A stretch of 41,404 nucleotides of DNA, taken from Planctomycetaceae bacterium. GTDB taxonomy: Bacteria > Planctomycetota > Planctomycetia > Pirellulales > Pirellulaceae. Below, in pieces: positions 30,012 through 37,747 of this stretch. The DNA lies in NCBI GenBank assembly GCA_005778405.1, contig SXOA01000061.1:1-41404 (forward strand). Reading direction: 5' to 3'. Within the stretch, counting starts at the first letter, position 1. The number at the start of each line of letters is the position of its first letter. The translations under genes and the position numbers were made by a program. Under the pieces are notes generated by a model, which was given only the letters and a program-made list of their open reading frames with translations, was not told where the DNA came from and made no database searches.

Positions 30012-30923
30012 TTATCGCCGCAGCGACGGCTGTTTGGGAACCAGCCCCAGAACTGGCGCTGAGGATTCGGCCAGATGGATCTGCACGGGGCTGCCAGCGG
30101 ATTCTTCCAAGGTCTTCTGAGGACCGCCGCTGCCGACAACAACGAGGCGGTCGGCAGTGATGCCGTGGCGGTCGAGGTAGTCGGCGACCGCGCCGGCTCG
30201 GGCCGCACCGAGTTGCCGGTCGTTGGCATAGCGCGGTTTGTCGTCGCCCGCTCTCTGCTTCTTCATGCCGGTGGACGAGCCAGAAACGAGCACCCGCAGC
30301 TCTTTCGTTTGCTCCGCCTTGAGCCAACTCGCCAGGTCGTCCAATCGCTTGCGCCCTTCGACAGTCAGGCCCGCTTCGTTTTCATCGAAGGTGATATCCA
30401 CCTGGTAGCGAGCCGTATCCGTGATGGCGTCGTATTGCAGGCGGGAGTCGCGCTGAGCGAGCGAGCGGAGTGTAGGCACGACTTTGGAACTGGTGTTGGT
30501 GGAGCCGCCGCTACTGGGTTCTTTCGGTGGTGTTGTCGGCGGCTTGGAGGACGAAGGAGTTGCGGGCGCGCGCCATGGTAACTTCTCGCTTTTCTTGGGA
30601 ACCGTAAGACTCTCGCCCCGGCCCTCTCCTAAGGGAAGTGGGAGGTTCTTCGTCGAGGCGCTGCGCGCTCCATCATCCCAATCGCTCTTGCGGCCTGTCA
30701 GGCGAAAGATCTCTTTCTCCGATTGGTCGAGCCGCTGTTCGAGCGCAGCGGCTCGTTGTTGCAGGGCTTCCTTTTCTTCTTTCTGCGCCTTGACCGTGGA
30801 GATGAGCTCCTGCTTTTCGGTCTGAATCTGGCTCACCTGGGCGTTTGGTCCGGCGCACCCGGAAACCGCGGTAAGCGCAGCTATGATTGGCAGCAGAAAG
30901 TGATTCGCAGATTTGCGTGGCAT
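30012..30923 (-). CDS. OmpA-like peptidoglycan-associated lipoprotein
   Basis: A 303-residue lipoprotein: PRKSANHFLLPIIAALTAVSGC (lipobox VSGC), a coiled-coil (QIQTEKQELISTVKAQKEEK and on), a Pro/Ser linker, then an OmpA-like domain (ITFDENEAGLTVEGRKRLDD; NDRQLGAARAGAVADYLDRH). The usual peptidoglycan-binding Asp of GHTD is replaced (VSGSSTG), while the Arg of AARA remains, so diaminopimelate binding may be weak. The linker contains LPLPLGEGRGES from a dispersed repeat. ATG 30923 has AAAGGAG eight bases upstream. It follows the HTH gene on the same strand with a hairpin between. Confidence 0.85.
   Translation of the reverse strand: MPRKSANHFLLPIIAALTAVSGCAGPNAQVSQIQTEKQELISTVKAQKEEKEALQQRAAALEQRLDQSEKEIFRLTGRKSDWDDGARSASTKNLPLPLGEGRGESLTVPKKSEKLPWRAPATPSSSKPPTTPPKEPSSGGSTNTSSKVVPTLRSLAQRDSRLQYDAITDTARYQVDITFDENEAGLTVEGRKRLDDLASWLKAEQTKELRVLVSGSSTGMKKQRAGDDKPRYANDRQLGAARAGAVADYLDRHGITADRLVVVGSGGPQKTLEESAGSPVQIHLAESSAPVLGLVPKQPSLRR
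30607..30648 (-). repeat. In-frame dispersed repeat encoding NLPLPLGEGRGESL
   Basis: CCCCGGCCCTCTCCTAAGGG and flanks belong to a widely dispersed bacterial repeat (known to encode PLPLGEGRG). It lies in the flexible linker of the OmpA lipoprotein. The same kind, CCCTCACCCCAGCCCTCTCC, begins at 41382 at the window edge. Confidence 0.75.
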
Positions 30924-30976
30924 CGATTCGACTCCTTTCGAATCCATTGGCAGCCTGCACACTCCGGGCGCAGGCT

Positions 30977-30999
30977 GTCCGCTCACGAAGTGAGCGGAC
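30977..30999. repeat. Hairpin GTCCGCTCAC-GAA-GTGAGCGGAC after the HTH gene
   Basis: A perfect 10-bp stem with a 3-base loop, immediately beyond the stop of the HTH gene (31002-31004) and before the lipoprotein gene. No T-run follows, so a role in RNA processing or attenuation is as likely as termination. Confidence 0.75.
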
Positions 31000-31001
31000 A
31001 A

Positions 31002-32363
31002 CTAACCCTTCAGTCCAAACGTATTGATGACAGCATCCATCAGACTGGTGGAAGCCGAGCCGGCTCCATTCCAACTCCACATATTGAGCATTACGTCGGT
31101 CATGAACATTCCCGTCACGGCCAGCAGCATGACAATTGCGAACAGGCTCAGTACGTTCCAGATGGAATAAGGCAACTCCACCGGCTGCATGTACATGGGC
31201 GCTCCGGCCGGCGCCATGCCCGGACTGAGCGTGGCAGCGGCCAGCGGGTCGGCTGGGCCGGCCATGTTGGCGGCGGCGAAGGCGTCGTCGGCCAAAAGGG
31301 CAGGCTGCTCGCCGGCTTTCAGCATCGTGGCCGCGTTTTCGTCGAAAGCTTCCGAATCTTCCAGGGCAATCACTTGCGAACCGCTGTCCGACTCGTCTTC
31401 CATCAGCGCGTCGCTGGCGGAGAGCATAAACTGGTCGTCCGCCTTGAGCTGGGTGGCCTCTTCGGGATCGGCGGGCTCTTCTTCCAAGGCGATGACGTCG
31501 TCGTCTTCCGGCAATTCCAGTGAATCCACCGCGGAGCCGCCCAGATCGAGCGGTTCTTCGTCCAGGTTCAGACCACTGTCGCTGGGTTTGAGATTGATGC
31601 CGCTATCGCCGGCCCCGAGGGTCACATCCGAGCCAGTGCCGGACTTCTTGCCGCTGCCAGTCTTGCCAATGTCTTCATCCAGAGCGTCGTCGCTGCCGAG
31701 TTCCAAGTCGTCATCCGCCATTTTCATTTCGTCACCAAGCGAAACCTCGCTGCCGCCGGCTGATTTCACTTTGGGCATGTCGCCAGTACCGCTGCCAGGC
31801 TTGACTGAGGGCATGTCGCCGGTACCACTGCCGGTCGAGGACTTGAGATGAGTACCGCCGAGCACGTCGGAGCCTTCTCCACCCTTGAGACGAGCACCGG
31901 GAGCCTGCAACAGCTTGTCGCTTCCTTTGCCGGAGCCTTTGCCCGAACCCTTTCCCGAGCCCCCTTCGGTCGCGAGTTGCAGATCGCTGTCTCCAGCGCC
32001 CTTCTTGCCCTGCTTGCCGATGATCGTGCTGCTGGTTCCTTCCGCGCTGTGTCCCAGCTCTTGTTCGGTGACCAGGATCGATTCCGGATCGTCTTTCCCG
32101 CGATCAGAAATGATCTTGGAAGAGAGGCCGCTGATGAGGTTGTCAAATTCCTCGTCATTAGCAGCGAAGACGGCGGAGCCAGCGCCGGAGCCTTGTCCGC
32201 CGCGCTCGGCCATGACCCGCTCCACCTCTTCCATCTTGAATTTCCAGCTCGCCCCATCCCGATAGCCGAAGATGTCTCCGCGGGAGCGCATCTCGACGAG
32301 CTCCTCGGCGGTCACGCCAATCATCTTCGCGGCTTCTTTGAGATCCACAAACTTGCCGGCCAT
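31002..32363 (-). CDS. Membrane-anchored HTH protein with long acidic low-complexity region
   Basis: A 453-residue protein. The first 60 or so residues form a MerR/excisionase-type DNA-binding domain (FVDLKEAAKMIGVTAEELVE and DIFGYRDGASWKFKMEEVER). A long Gly/Ser- and Asp/Glu-rich stretch follows (GKGSGKGSGKGSD; SGTGDMP twice; DEDIGKTG), with one membrane helix near the C-terminus (SIWNVLSLFAIVMLLAVTGMFMTD). It could be a transcription regulator tethered to the inner membrane, or the HTH may bind protein instead. GGAG lies seven bases before ATG 32363. It is followed by the OmpA lipoprotein gene on the same strand, suggesting an envelope role. Confidence 0.8.
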   Translation of the reverse strand: MAGKFVDLKEAAKMIGVTAEELVEMRSRGDIFGYRDGASWKFKMEEVERVMAERGGQGSGAGSAVFAANDEEFDNLISGLSSKIISDRGKDDPESILVTEQELGHSAEGTSSTIIGKQGKKGAGDSDLQLATEGGSGKGSGKGSGKGSDKLLQAPGARLKGGEGSDVLGGTHLKSSTGSGTGDMPSVKPGSGTGDMPKVKSAGGSEVSLGDEMKMADDDLELGSDDALDEDIGKTGSGKKSGTGSDVTLGAGDSGINLKPSDSGLNLDEEPLDLGGSAVDSLELPEDDDVIALEEEPADPEEATQLKADDQFMLSASDALMEDESDSGSQVIALEDSEAFDENAATMLKAGEQPALLADDAFAAANMAGPADPLAAATLSPGMAPAGAPMYMQPVELPYSIWNVLSLFAIVMLLAVTGMFMTDVMLNMWSWNGAGSASTSLMDAVINTFGLKG

Positions 32364-32447
32364 CGGAGGCTCCAGTGCAGCGACTTACGGGTTTTCGGTT
32401 GATTCGCAGGTGGCGAGGCCGATTATTCCGCAAGTTACTTGTGTTAG

Positions 32448-32463
32448 GCCGGCAGGTGCCGGC
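32448..32463. repeat. GCCGGCAGGTGCCGGC palindrome at the end of a secreted-protein gene
   Basis: A 7-bp stem (GCCGGCA/TGCCGGC) with a 2-base loop abuts the TAA stop (32464-32466) of the minus-strand secreted protein gene. Small stable hairpin; no T-run. Confidence 0.55.
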
Positions 32464-32808
32464 TTATCGTTGCTCCGCGAGCGCGCGAATTTCTCGCGGC
32501 GTCGGAGTGCCATGACTCGTATTGTACTCCTCCATGAGTAAATCCCAGTGAACATTCCGCACGCTCCGCAGAGCCAGCGAGCCGTTCACTTTATCCACTT
32601 GATAGACCGCAATGACGCGCGTCCTCGGGTCCACAATCGTGACTTGCTGTTTGCCATCGGACGCTTCAAAGGGCAGCGCGATGAGCTGGTCGGCCGGAGG
32701 CGTTCGCTCGGCAGGCACTCGTTGTGCCTGAGCCTGAGGGAACTCCACCGCCAGCGCCACAGCGCCAACAGCAATGCCAATGAGCACACAATATCCCGCG
32801 GTTCGCAT
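32464..32808 (-). CDS. Small secreted protein, unknown
   Basis: A 114-residue protein with a signal peptide (RTAGYCVLIGIAVGAVALAV, then EFPQAQA), followed by QLIALPFEASDGKQQVTIVD and PRTRVIAVYQVDKVNGSLAL. The alternating pattern looks like a small beta domain; I know no name for it. TTGAGGTG precedes ATG 32808 by a few bases and supports the start. It reads like other short secreted planctomycete proteins with a repeated VYxxD pattern. It lies upstream of the HTH gene on the same strand, with a 100-base gap. Confidence 0.7.
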   Translation of the reverse strand: MRTAGYCVLIGIAVGAVALAVEFPQAQAQRVPAERTPPADQLIALPFEASDGKQQVTIVDPRTRVIAVYQVDKVNGSLALRSVRNVHWDLLMEEYNTSHGTPTPREIRALAEQR

Positions 32809-33126
32809 CGGTCACCTCAACCTTTACGAGAGTGCGGAATATGGGGCCGTCAGACTCCATTCTAAAAGCCCCAAATTCCGTTTCAAGACTTAACGCACAC
32901 ATTCCTTCCGCAAAGGACAAGATTCTTGAACCTCGTCCGGTGGCCCCTAACGATAGTAGGGGGGCGGAGTTTAGCGAGGAGGAGACGAAATCCAAAGGCC
33001 GGAACGGGCCAAAAAAACGTCGGCAACGGCTAAAACAGGCCGAAAAAGCTTGCACCCATCAGCCGGCGCTGATATTTTCAACACCAAGACGTATGTTTGG
33101 TCTCTATTTCCCGGCTGGAGGCGGAG
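32809..33126. other. Divergent gap with a small hairpin
   Basis: About 318 bases between the minus-strand secreted gene and the DUF1501 gene. CCCCTA (32944-32949) and TAGGGG (32957-32962) can pair around a 7-base loop. The part near 33000 is A-rich (AAAAAAACGTC, GGCTAAAACAGGCCGAAAAAG). No coding frame is convincing, and promoters for both genes must lie here. Confidence 0.45.
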
Positions 33127-34584
33127 ATGCTGCGAATCGTAGGAAGCGACGAAGCCGCCGGCCGGCCGTCCCGGCGAACGCTTCTCCAGGCGGCTGGGGC
33201 GGGGCTGTTTGGGTTGACGCTGCCGAAACTCTTTGCGGCAGAGCAGGGGGGAGGGGTTTCGTCCCTAGCCATAGTTCCCCCAGCCAGAGCCAAGTCCGTC
33301 ATCTTCATGATGCTCTTCGGCGGGCCAAGCCAGCTAGAGACCTTCGACCTCAAGCCGAATGCCCCCACCAAAAGTCGTGGCCCTTTCAGCCCGACTCCCT
33401 GCAAAACTCCCGGCCTGCTCATTAGCGACCAACTGCCGCGGCTGGCGAAGATCAGCGACAAGTTCTGCGTTATCAAGACCATGACGCACACGTACAACGA
33501 CCACAGCACGGCCGGCCACTACATGCAGACCGGCCATCCCTGGCATGTGCCGATTGGCCAGGGCTTCAACGCCACGCCGCGGGACTGGCCGTCGATTGGT
33601 TCCGTCGTGGAATATCTGAGTCAGCACGGCGGCATCCCCACCGATGGCCGGCTGCCGAGCTATGTCGTCACGCCAAATTTCTTGGGTCGTCTGGAAGAGT
33701 ACACCATCCAGCTTCGCCGTCCCGGAGAATACGCCGGCTGGCTCGGCCGCGGCTACGATCCGCTCACGACGACGATTAACAAGCGAGACGCCAAGGACAA
33801 TCCCTACTTTCGCGAATGCACGGACGAAGAGCTCAACTTCCAAATCCAGGGGCTCAAGCTGCCGCCGGAGATGACGCTCGACCGGCTCGACCGCCGCCGC
33901 TCGCTCCTCGCACAGTTTGACGATCAGCTTCGCACCGGTGGAAAAAACACAGCCATCGCCGCCCTCGACCAATTCCAGACCCGCGCCTGGTCTCTCGCAA
34001 CCTCGGAGCAAACCCGCAAAGCGCTCGACATCAAGGCGGAGCCCAAAGACCTCCGCGACAAATACGGCCGCAATCTATTCGGCCAGGCAACCCTCATGGC
34101 ACGCCGCCTCGTGGAAGCCGGCGTGAAATACGTCACCGTCCATTACGAGGCGGTCGATGGCTATAGTTGGGATTCGCACGTCCACAGCGACGACGTGAAG
34201 AAGCACCTGCTGCCGGGGCTCGATAATGCACTGGCATCGCTGCTGGAAGACCTCGACCAACGTGGTCTGCTCGACGAGACACTCGTAGTCTGTCTCGGTG
34301 AGATGGGGCGCACGCCGACCGCGAGCGAACGCTGGGGCCGCAGTCATTGGAGCACGCTGTTTCCCGCCATCATCGCCGGCGCGGGAATTCGTGGCGGCAC
34401 CGTCTATGGAACCACCGACAAAGATGCCGCTTACGCCACCGACAAACCGGTCAAACCGGAAGACCTTGCCTGCACCATTTACCACGCCCTTGGCATCGAC
34501 CCGCACATGCACGTTCCCGACGCCCACGGCCGCCCGGTGGCCATCGTGGACGGGGGCCGGCCACTGACGGAGTTGTTTGGATAG
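33127..34584 (+). CDS. Tat-exported DUF1501 protein
   Basis: A 485-residue DUF1501 protein, part of the alkaline-phosphatase/sulfatase-like superfamily abundant in planctomycetes. A Tat signal lies at about 12-36 (SRRTLLQAAGAGLFGLTLPK), then SVIFMMLFGGPSQLETFDLK (DUF1501 start), HTYNDHSTAGHYMQTGHPWH, YVTVHYEAVDGYSWDSHVHS and VVCLGEMGRTPTASERWGRS. The function is unknown; in this group many lie next to DUF1549/DUF1553 cytochromes, but none is here. ATG 33127 follows GGAGGCGGAG directly; a frame ten residues longer exists. It is followed by a second DUF1501 gene, 81 bases downstream. Confidence 0.92.
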   Translation: MLRIVGSDEAAGRPSRRTLLQAAGAGLFGLTLPKLFAAEQGGGVSSLAIVPPARAKSVIFMMLFGGPSQLETFDLKPNAPTKSRGPFSPTPCKTPGLLISDQLPRLAKISDKFCVIKTMTHTYNDHSTAGHYMQTGHPWHVPIGQGFNATPRDWPSIGSVVEYLSQHGGIPTDGRLPSYVVTPNFLGRLEEYTIQLRRPGEYAGWLGRGYDPLTTTINKRDAKDNPYFRECTDEELNFQIQGLKLPPEMTLDRLDRRRSLLAQFDDQLRTGGKNTAIAALDQFQTRAWSLATSEQTRKALDIKAEPKDLRDKYGRNLFGQATLMARRLVEAGVKYVTVHYEAVDGYSWDSHVHSDDVKKHLLPGLDNALASLLEDLDQRGLLDETLVVCLGEMGRTPTASERWGRSHWSTLFPAIIAGAGIRGGTVYGTTDKDAAYATDKPVKPEDLACTIYHALGIDPHMHVPDAHGRPVAIVDGGRPLTELFG

Positions 34585-34637
34585 CTTAGCCGCCGCGTCC
34601 AAGCGGCGTTTCCCCGCGTGGACGCGGGGGCTAAGCA
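34583..34637. repeat. Inverted repeat, diverged copy of the GCTTAGCCGCCGCGTCC family
   Basis: Arm one (AGCTTAGCCGCCGCGTCC and on) and arm two (ending ACGCGGGGGCTAAGCA) pair with two or three mismatches. Compare 10827-10881. It overlaps the TAG stop of the first DUF1501 gene and lies 29 bases before the second. Confidence 0.8.
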
Positions 34638-34665
34638 TTGAATTAGGCTACAATGAGAGGAACCT

Positions 34666-36048
34666 ATGCTCCATTTCCACGACAGCCGCTCCTCTCGCCG
34701 CTCCTTTCTCCAAGTCGGCGGTCTCGCGCTCGGTGGGCTGACGCTGCCAGGCCTCCTCGCCAATCGCGCTCAGGCTGCGGCCAACAATCGGCCGGTCAAG
34801 GACAAATCGTGCATCTTCCTGTTCCTCCACGGTGGGCCGAGCCAGTTTGAAACGTTCGATCCCAAGATGGATGCCGCCGCGGAGATTCGGAGCACCACCG
34901 GCGAAATCCCCACCAAGCTCAGCGGCATCACCTTCTGCAGCACGTTTCCCAAGCTGGCGGCCTTGAACGACAAGTTCTCGATTGTCCGCTCGTTCCGTAC
35001 CGGCGATGCCAATCACGACATCAAACCGATTGTGAGTAAAGGGACGCTCGGCGCGAATATCGGCTCGCTCTATGCCCGCGTGGCCGGCAGCAATCATCCG
35101 GCGACCGGAATGCCGCTTAACGCCTGCCTCTTTCCGCGCGCCATCGAGCCCAAATCCCTTCCTGCCGTGGAAAACTTCGGCCGCTTCGATTCGGCAGGCC
35201 AACTCGGAGCCGCCTATGCCCCCTTTGTTCCCGGCGGCGGCGGAAGTTTCCAAAAGAACCTCGAATTGCACCTCGACAAGACTCGAGTAGACGACCGCCG
35301 TAACCTCCTTGCCGGCCTGGATAAGCTCAATCGCGAAGCCGACGCCGGCAAACTCGACGGTCAGGATAAGTTTCAACAGCAAGCGTTTCAGACCATTCTC
35401 GGCGGTGTCGCCAAGGCCTTTGACCTCTCGCAAGAAGACGCCAAGACCATCGCCCGCTACGACACGGCTCCGCTCGTCCGCCCCGACCAAATTAGCCGCA
35501 AGTGGAACAACTACAACAATTACGTCGACAACTCCCAGACCCTCGGCAAGCTGCTCCTGCTCGCCCGCCGCCTTTGCGAGGCCGGCTGTGGGTTCGTGAC
35601 AGTGACGACGAGCTTTGTGTGGGACATGCATGCTGATGTGAACAACGCCCCCTGTGAGGAAGGGATGGCCTACATGGGTCACCCGCTCGACCACGCCGTC
35701 TCGGCCTTTATCGAAGACACCAAAGCCCGCGGCCTCAACGAAAAGATCCTCCTCGTTGCCTGCGGCGAAATGGGACGCACCCCGCGAGTCAATAAAGGAG
35801 GGGGCCGCGACCATTGGGGCGGCCTTGCTCCGCTCTTGCTCTACGGCGGCGGGCTCAAGATGGGCCAGGTCATCGGCCAATCCACTCGCGACGGCGGCGA
35901 ACCGCAATCTGAACCCGTTGGCAACGAGAACCTGGTCGCCACCATCTTCGACACCATGCTCGACCTGCCGCAGGTCCGCCTCATGCCCGGCCTTCCCAAC
36001 GACGTCCTCCGGCTCATGACCAGCGGCAGCCCGATTGCGGGGCTCTAA
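34666..36048 (+). CDS. Tat-exported DUF1501 protein, second copy
   Basis: A 460-residue DUF1501 protein with Tat signal (RSSRRSFLQVGGLALGGLTL), then CIFLFLHGGPSQFETFDPK, AGSNHPATGMPLNACLFP, TTSFVWDMHADVNNAPCEEG and LLVACGEMGRTPRVNKGGGR. The arrangement parallels the upstream gene, but the sequences differ greatly, so they are old paralogues. GAGAGGAA lies six bases before ATG 34666. They are likely co-transcribed, though the repeat between them could terminate. The substrate is unknown. It ends in TAA, followed by a gap filled with repeats. Confidence 0.92.
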   Translation: MLHFHDSRSSRRSFLQVGGLALGGLTLPGLLANRAQAAANNRPVKDKSCIFLFLHGGPSQFETFDPKMDAAAEIRSTTGEIPTKLSGITFCSTFPKLAALNDKFSIVRSFRTGDANHDIKPIVSKGTLGANIGSLYARVAGSNHPATGMPLNACLFPRAIEPKSLPAVENFGRFDSAGQLGAAYAPFVPGGGGSFQKNLELHLDKTRVDDRRNLLAGLDKLNREADAGKLDGQDKFQQQAFQTILGGVAKAFDLSQEDAKTIARYDTAPLVRPDQISRKWNNYNNYVDNSQTLGKLLLLARRLCEAGCGFVTVTTSFVWDMHADVNNAPCEEGMAYMGHPLDHAVSAFIEDTKARGLNEKILLVACGEMGRTPRVNKGGGRDHWGGLAPLLLYGGGLKMGQVIGQSTRDGGEPQSEPVGNENLVATIFDTMLDLPQVRLMPGLPNDVLRLMTSGSPIAGL

Positions 36049-36055
36049 AAAAACC

Positions 36056-36140
36056 GTGGTGCAAAAGTCGCCACTTGTGATTTCGCAAGTCCTTGATAGC
36101 ACGCAGTTTCCGAAGGTAGTCTCGCCGACTTTTGCACCAC
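36056..36140. repeat. Perfect 15-bp inverted repeat GTGGTGCAAAAGTCG
   Basis: The arms 36056-36070 and 36126-36140 are exact reverse complements with a 55-base loop that contains the further small palindrome ACTTGTGATTTCGCAAGT (36073-36090). It lies directly after the second DUF1501 gene. Confidence 0.85.
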
Positions 36141-36178
36141 CCCCCTCCTTGAAAGTGGGGGAAAGGAACCGCATTTCT

Positions 36179-36297
36179 AACCACGGATGGCACGGACAGC
36201 ACGGATCAGAAACGAAGTTCAGATGCGCATTCGCCAACTCGATTCCTATCTACGGAGTCTGCACTAACTCGGATTTCATCCGTGGAATCCGTGGTTC
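36179..36297. repeat. Inverted repeat, AACCACGGAT type
   Basis: AACCACGGATGGCACGGA (from 36179) and AATCCGTGGTT (ending 36296) are opposed, with CCGTGGAATCCGTGG next to the second arm. Arms are roughly 29 bases with several mismatches. Repeats of this kind (CCACGGATTCCACGGATG) are, to my recollection, widespread in bacterial genomes. Confidence 0.7.
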
Positions 36298-36501
36298 ACC
36301 TCCTACCGGTGCCAAATCGCGTTTTCCAATCACTCCTTGGCCCACCCCGCGCGCGGCATCTCCCACTTCCACGCAACTTCATTTTCACTTGTCAAATATC
36401 CCGCCGGATTCTCGCCGGCCCGATAAGACTCAATTGTACACATATCCCAAGTGTCCGTCAAGTCCCCCCATGGGGGACACTCCAAGAATCCAGCATTCAT
36501 G

Positions 36502-36530
36502 TTGACAGTCCCTCCCAGCGCATCTCCTAT
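36502..36530 (+). promoter_or_regulatory. Possible promoter for the small-gene cluster
   Basis: A consensus TTGACA (36502-36507) is followed 17 bases later by TCCTAT (36525-36530), a weak -10. The TATGAC at 36528 is an alternative with 20 bases. The CCGG motif run begins directly after it, a usual operator position. Confidence 0.3.
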
Positions 36531-36536
36531 GACACC

Positions 36537-36610
36537 ATAGTGCGCCGGTCTCGTGATATCGTGCCGGCGAACTTGAATATCATGCCGGTGCGTGTAATAT
36601 CGTGCCGGTG
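36537..36610. promoter_or_regulatory. Four CCGG-centred direct repeats at about 20-base spacing
   Basis: GATATCGTGCCGGCG (36555), AATATCATGCCGGTG (36576) and AATATCGTGCCGGTG (36596), plus a weaker ATAGTGCGCCGGT (36537), form a series whose CCGG cores start at 36545, 36564, 36585 and 36605, spaced 19, 21 and 20. This is two helical turns per step. It looks like a multi-site operator for the gene at 36651. Confidence 0.55.
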
Positions 36611-36650
36611 CCGGTTACAATAAACACCAGTTAAACCAAGGAGCCAACCC

Positions 36651-36956
36651 ATGAAGCTCCGCGACCAAATGACGCAGTCACGACGTCCCTGGCGCATCTG
36701 TGTCATCACGGGAGCAGTGATGCTGGTTCCGCCGCTCTTGGTGGCCCTGCAGATGAAACTTGTCCCTTCTCAACCGCCGGAGTATTGGCCGCTGCTCGTG
36801 GTGCTGACGCTGCTGGGTGGCGGACTATTCCTCGTTGGTGGGATTGGACAATGGAGTATCCGTTGCCCAAAATGCCAGGGCTTGTTTGGAATGGGTGATC
36901 CAACAAGAGATAAATGCTGCCGTCATTGCGGGGCCGATTTTGACGCAGAGGTCTAA
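36651..36956 (+). CDS. Small membrane protein with zinc-ribbon tail
   Basis: A 101-residue protein with a basic N-terminus (KLRDQMTQSRRPWRIC), two hydrophobic segments (VITGAVMLVPPLLVALQM; WPLLVVLTLLGGGLFLVGGI), then a cytoplasmic zinc-ribbon-like tail CPKC-x13-CCRHCG. The four or five cysteines could bind zinc. AAGGAG lies seven bases before ATG 36651. It follows a repeated operator-like region. No named family recognised, and no enzyme motif seen. Confidence 0.75.
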   Translation: MKLRDQMTQSRRPWRICVITGAVMLVPPLLVALQMKLVPSQPPEYWPLLVVLTLLGGGLFLVGGIGQWSIRCPKCQGLFGMGDPTRDKCCRHCGADFDAEV

Positions 36957-37064
36957 CCACACGTAGCATCGGAGCGGCGGGCAGTGCCAGGTTGTTGGTT
37001 CCGTTCATTCGCCGCCGCCCGGTGAACGAGGCCATTCGACGGAAACGTTTTTGCGAGTCCACTC

Positions 37065-37274
37065 ATGAAGGCCATTGCTGGAGCCTTGCTCGTTCTTGCG
37101 GGTGCCATCCTATTCGCGGCCGGCACGCTCGCAGATGCTCTGCTTGCGGCCGCCAACCGGCTGGGGAACGCGGGAGGCCTCGCAATGTTGGCCGGCGGAG
37201 TCATCGGAGTGGTCGGTTTGGTAATTGTTGTTTTCGGTCTTGTCGCTGACTTGAAAGGGTCCCCGCAATCTTGA
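37065..37274 (+). CDS. Small two-helix membrane protein
   Basis: A 69-residue protein, almost all hydrophobic: KAIAGALLVLAGAILFAAGT and GLAMLAGGVIGVVGLVIVVF with a short loop of ALLAAANRLGNAGG. It may be an integral small protein or part of a complex. The start ATG 37065 has no strong ribosome-binding site. It lies 13 bases before the TIGR03067 gene. Family unknown; support comes from the clean hydrophobic pattern and placement. Confidence 0.55.
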   Translation: MKAIAGALLVLAGAILFAAGTLADALLAAANRLGNAGGLAMLAGGVIGVVGLVIVVFGLVADLKGSPQS

Positions 37275-37286
37275 GACCGGGGTAAC

Positions 37287-37661
37287 ATGGAATCTTCACT
37301 GCTTCAGGGGCGATGGACCGTTCTCGATTTTGAAGACAGCGGCGACAAGGTTCCCCAGGAGATAGGATTCAGCACCATTGAATTCGCCGGAGAAAAACTC
37401 ATCCTAGAAAAGGAAGGGGCCGGCCGCTTGGAGCTGTCCTTTCGCGTGTTTGCCTCCACCCGACCAAAGTCACTGGAAATCGAGGCGAACACGCCCGAGG
37501 GCAACCGCTTCTTCATGACAGGCATCTACGCGTTTGAAGGAGACCTGTTGCGGGTGTGCTGGAACGACAGTGGTCATGGTCGGCCGACGACGTTCGAGAC
37601 GAACGCCCAAACAAGGGGCTTGTCCTTCGTGCTGAAGCGAGTGCCCGCTGCTGGCGAATAG
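37287..37661 (+). CDS. TIGR03067-domain protein
   Basis: A 124-residue protein of the TIGR03067 family, a planctomycete-enriched domain of unknown function and lipocalin-like build. LLQGRWTVLDFEDSGDKVP is the signature start (LQG-x-W-x-V), followed by TGIYAFEGDLLRVCWNDSGH and RPTTFETNAQTRGLSFVLKR, the conserved end. There is no signal peptide, so unlike many members this one is cytoplasmic. Start ATG 37287. It closes a run of three small plus-strand genes and converges on the ATL-like gene. Confidence 0.8.
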   Translation: MESSLLQGRWTVLDFEDSGDKVPQEIGFSTIEFAGEKLILEKEGAGRLELSFRVFASTRPKSLEIEANTPEGNRFFMTGIYAFEGDLLRVCWNDSGHGRPTTFETNAQTRGLSFVLKRVPAAGE

Positions 37662-37747
37662 CCGCCGAACCAGTTGCTGCAGCAGACTGCCGCCGCCTTC
37701 TCGGTTTCTGGAGTTCGTAGCTCGCTCGGGTGGCGGCCGCCGCTGAG

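Larger units (their letters stand above)
36049..36650. other. 600-base repeat-rich gap before three small genes
   Basis: No gene. From left to right it holds an inverted repeat (36056-36140), a second (36179-36297), an AT-richer stretch, a TTGACA element (36502) and a run of CCGG-containing motifs (36537-36610). AAGGAG at 36638-36643 serves the small gene that starts at 36651. Confidence 0.6.

Noticed and set aside
34648..36237. Long minus-strand frame of 529 codons opposite the second DUF1501 gene
   Set aside because: An antisense shadow of a gene with Tat signal and DUF1501 motifs; the product has no motif.
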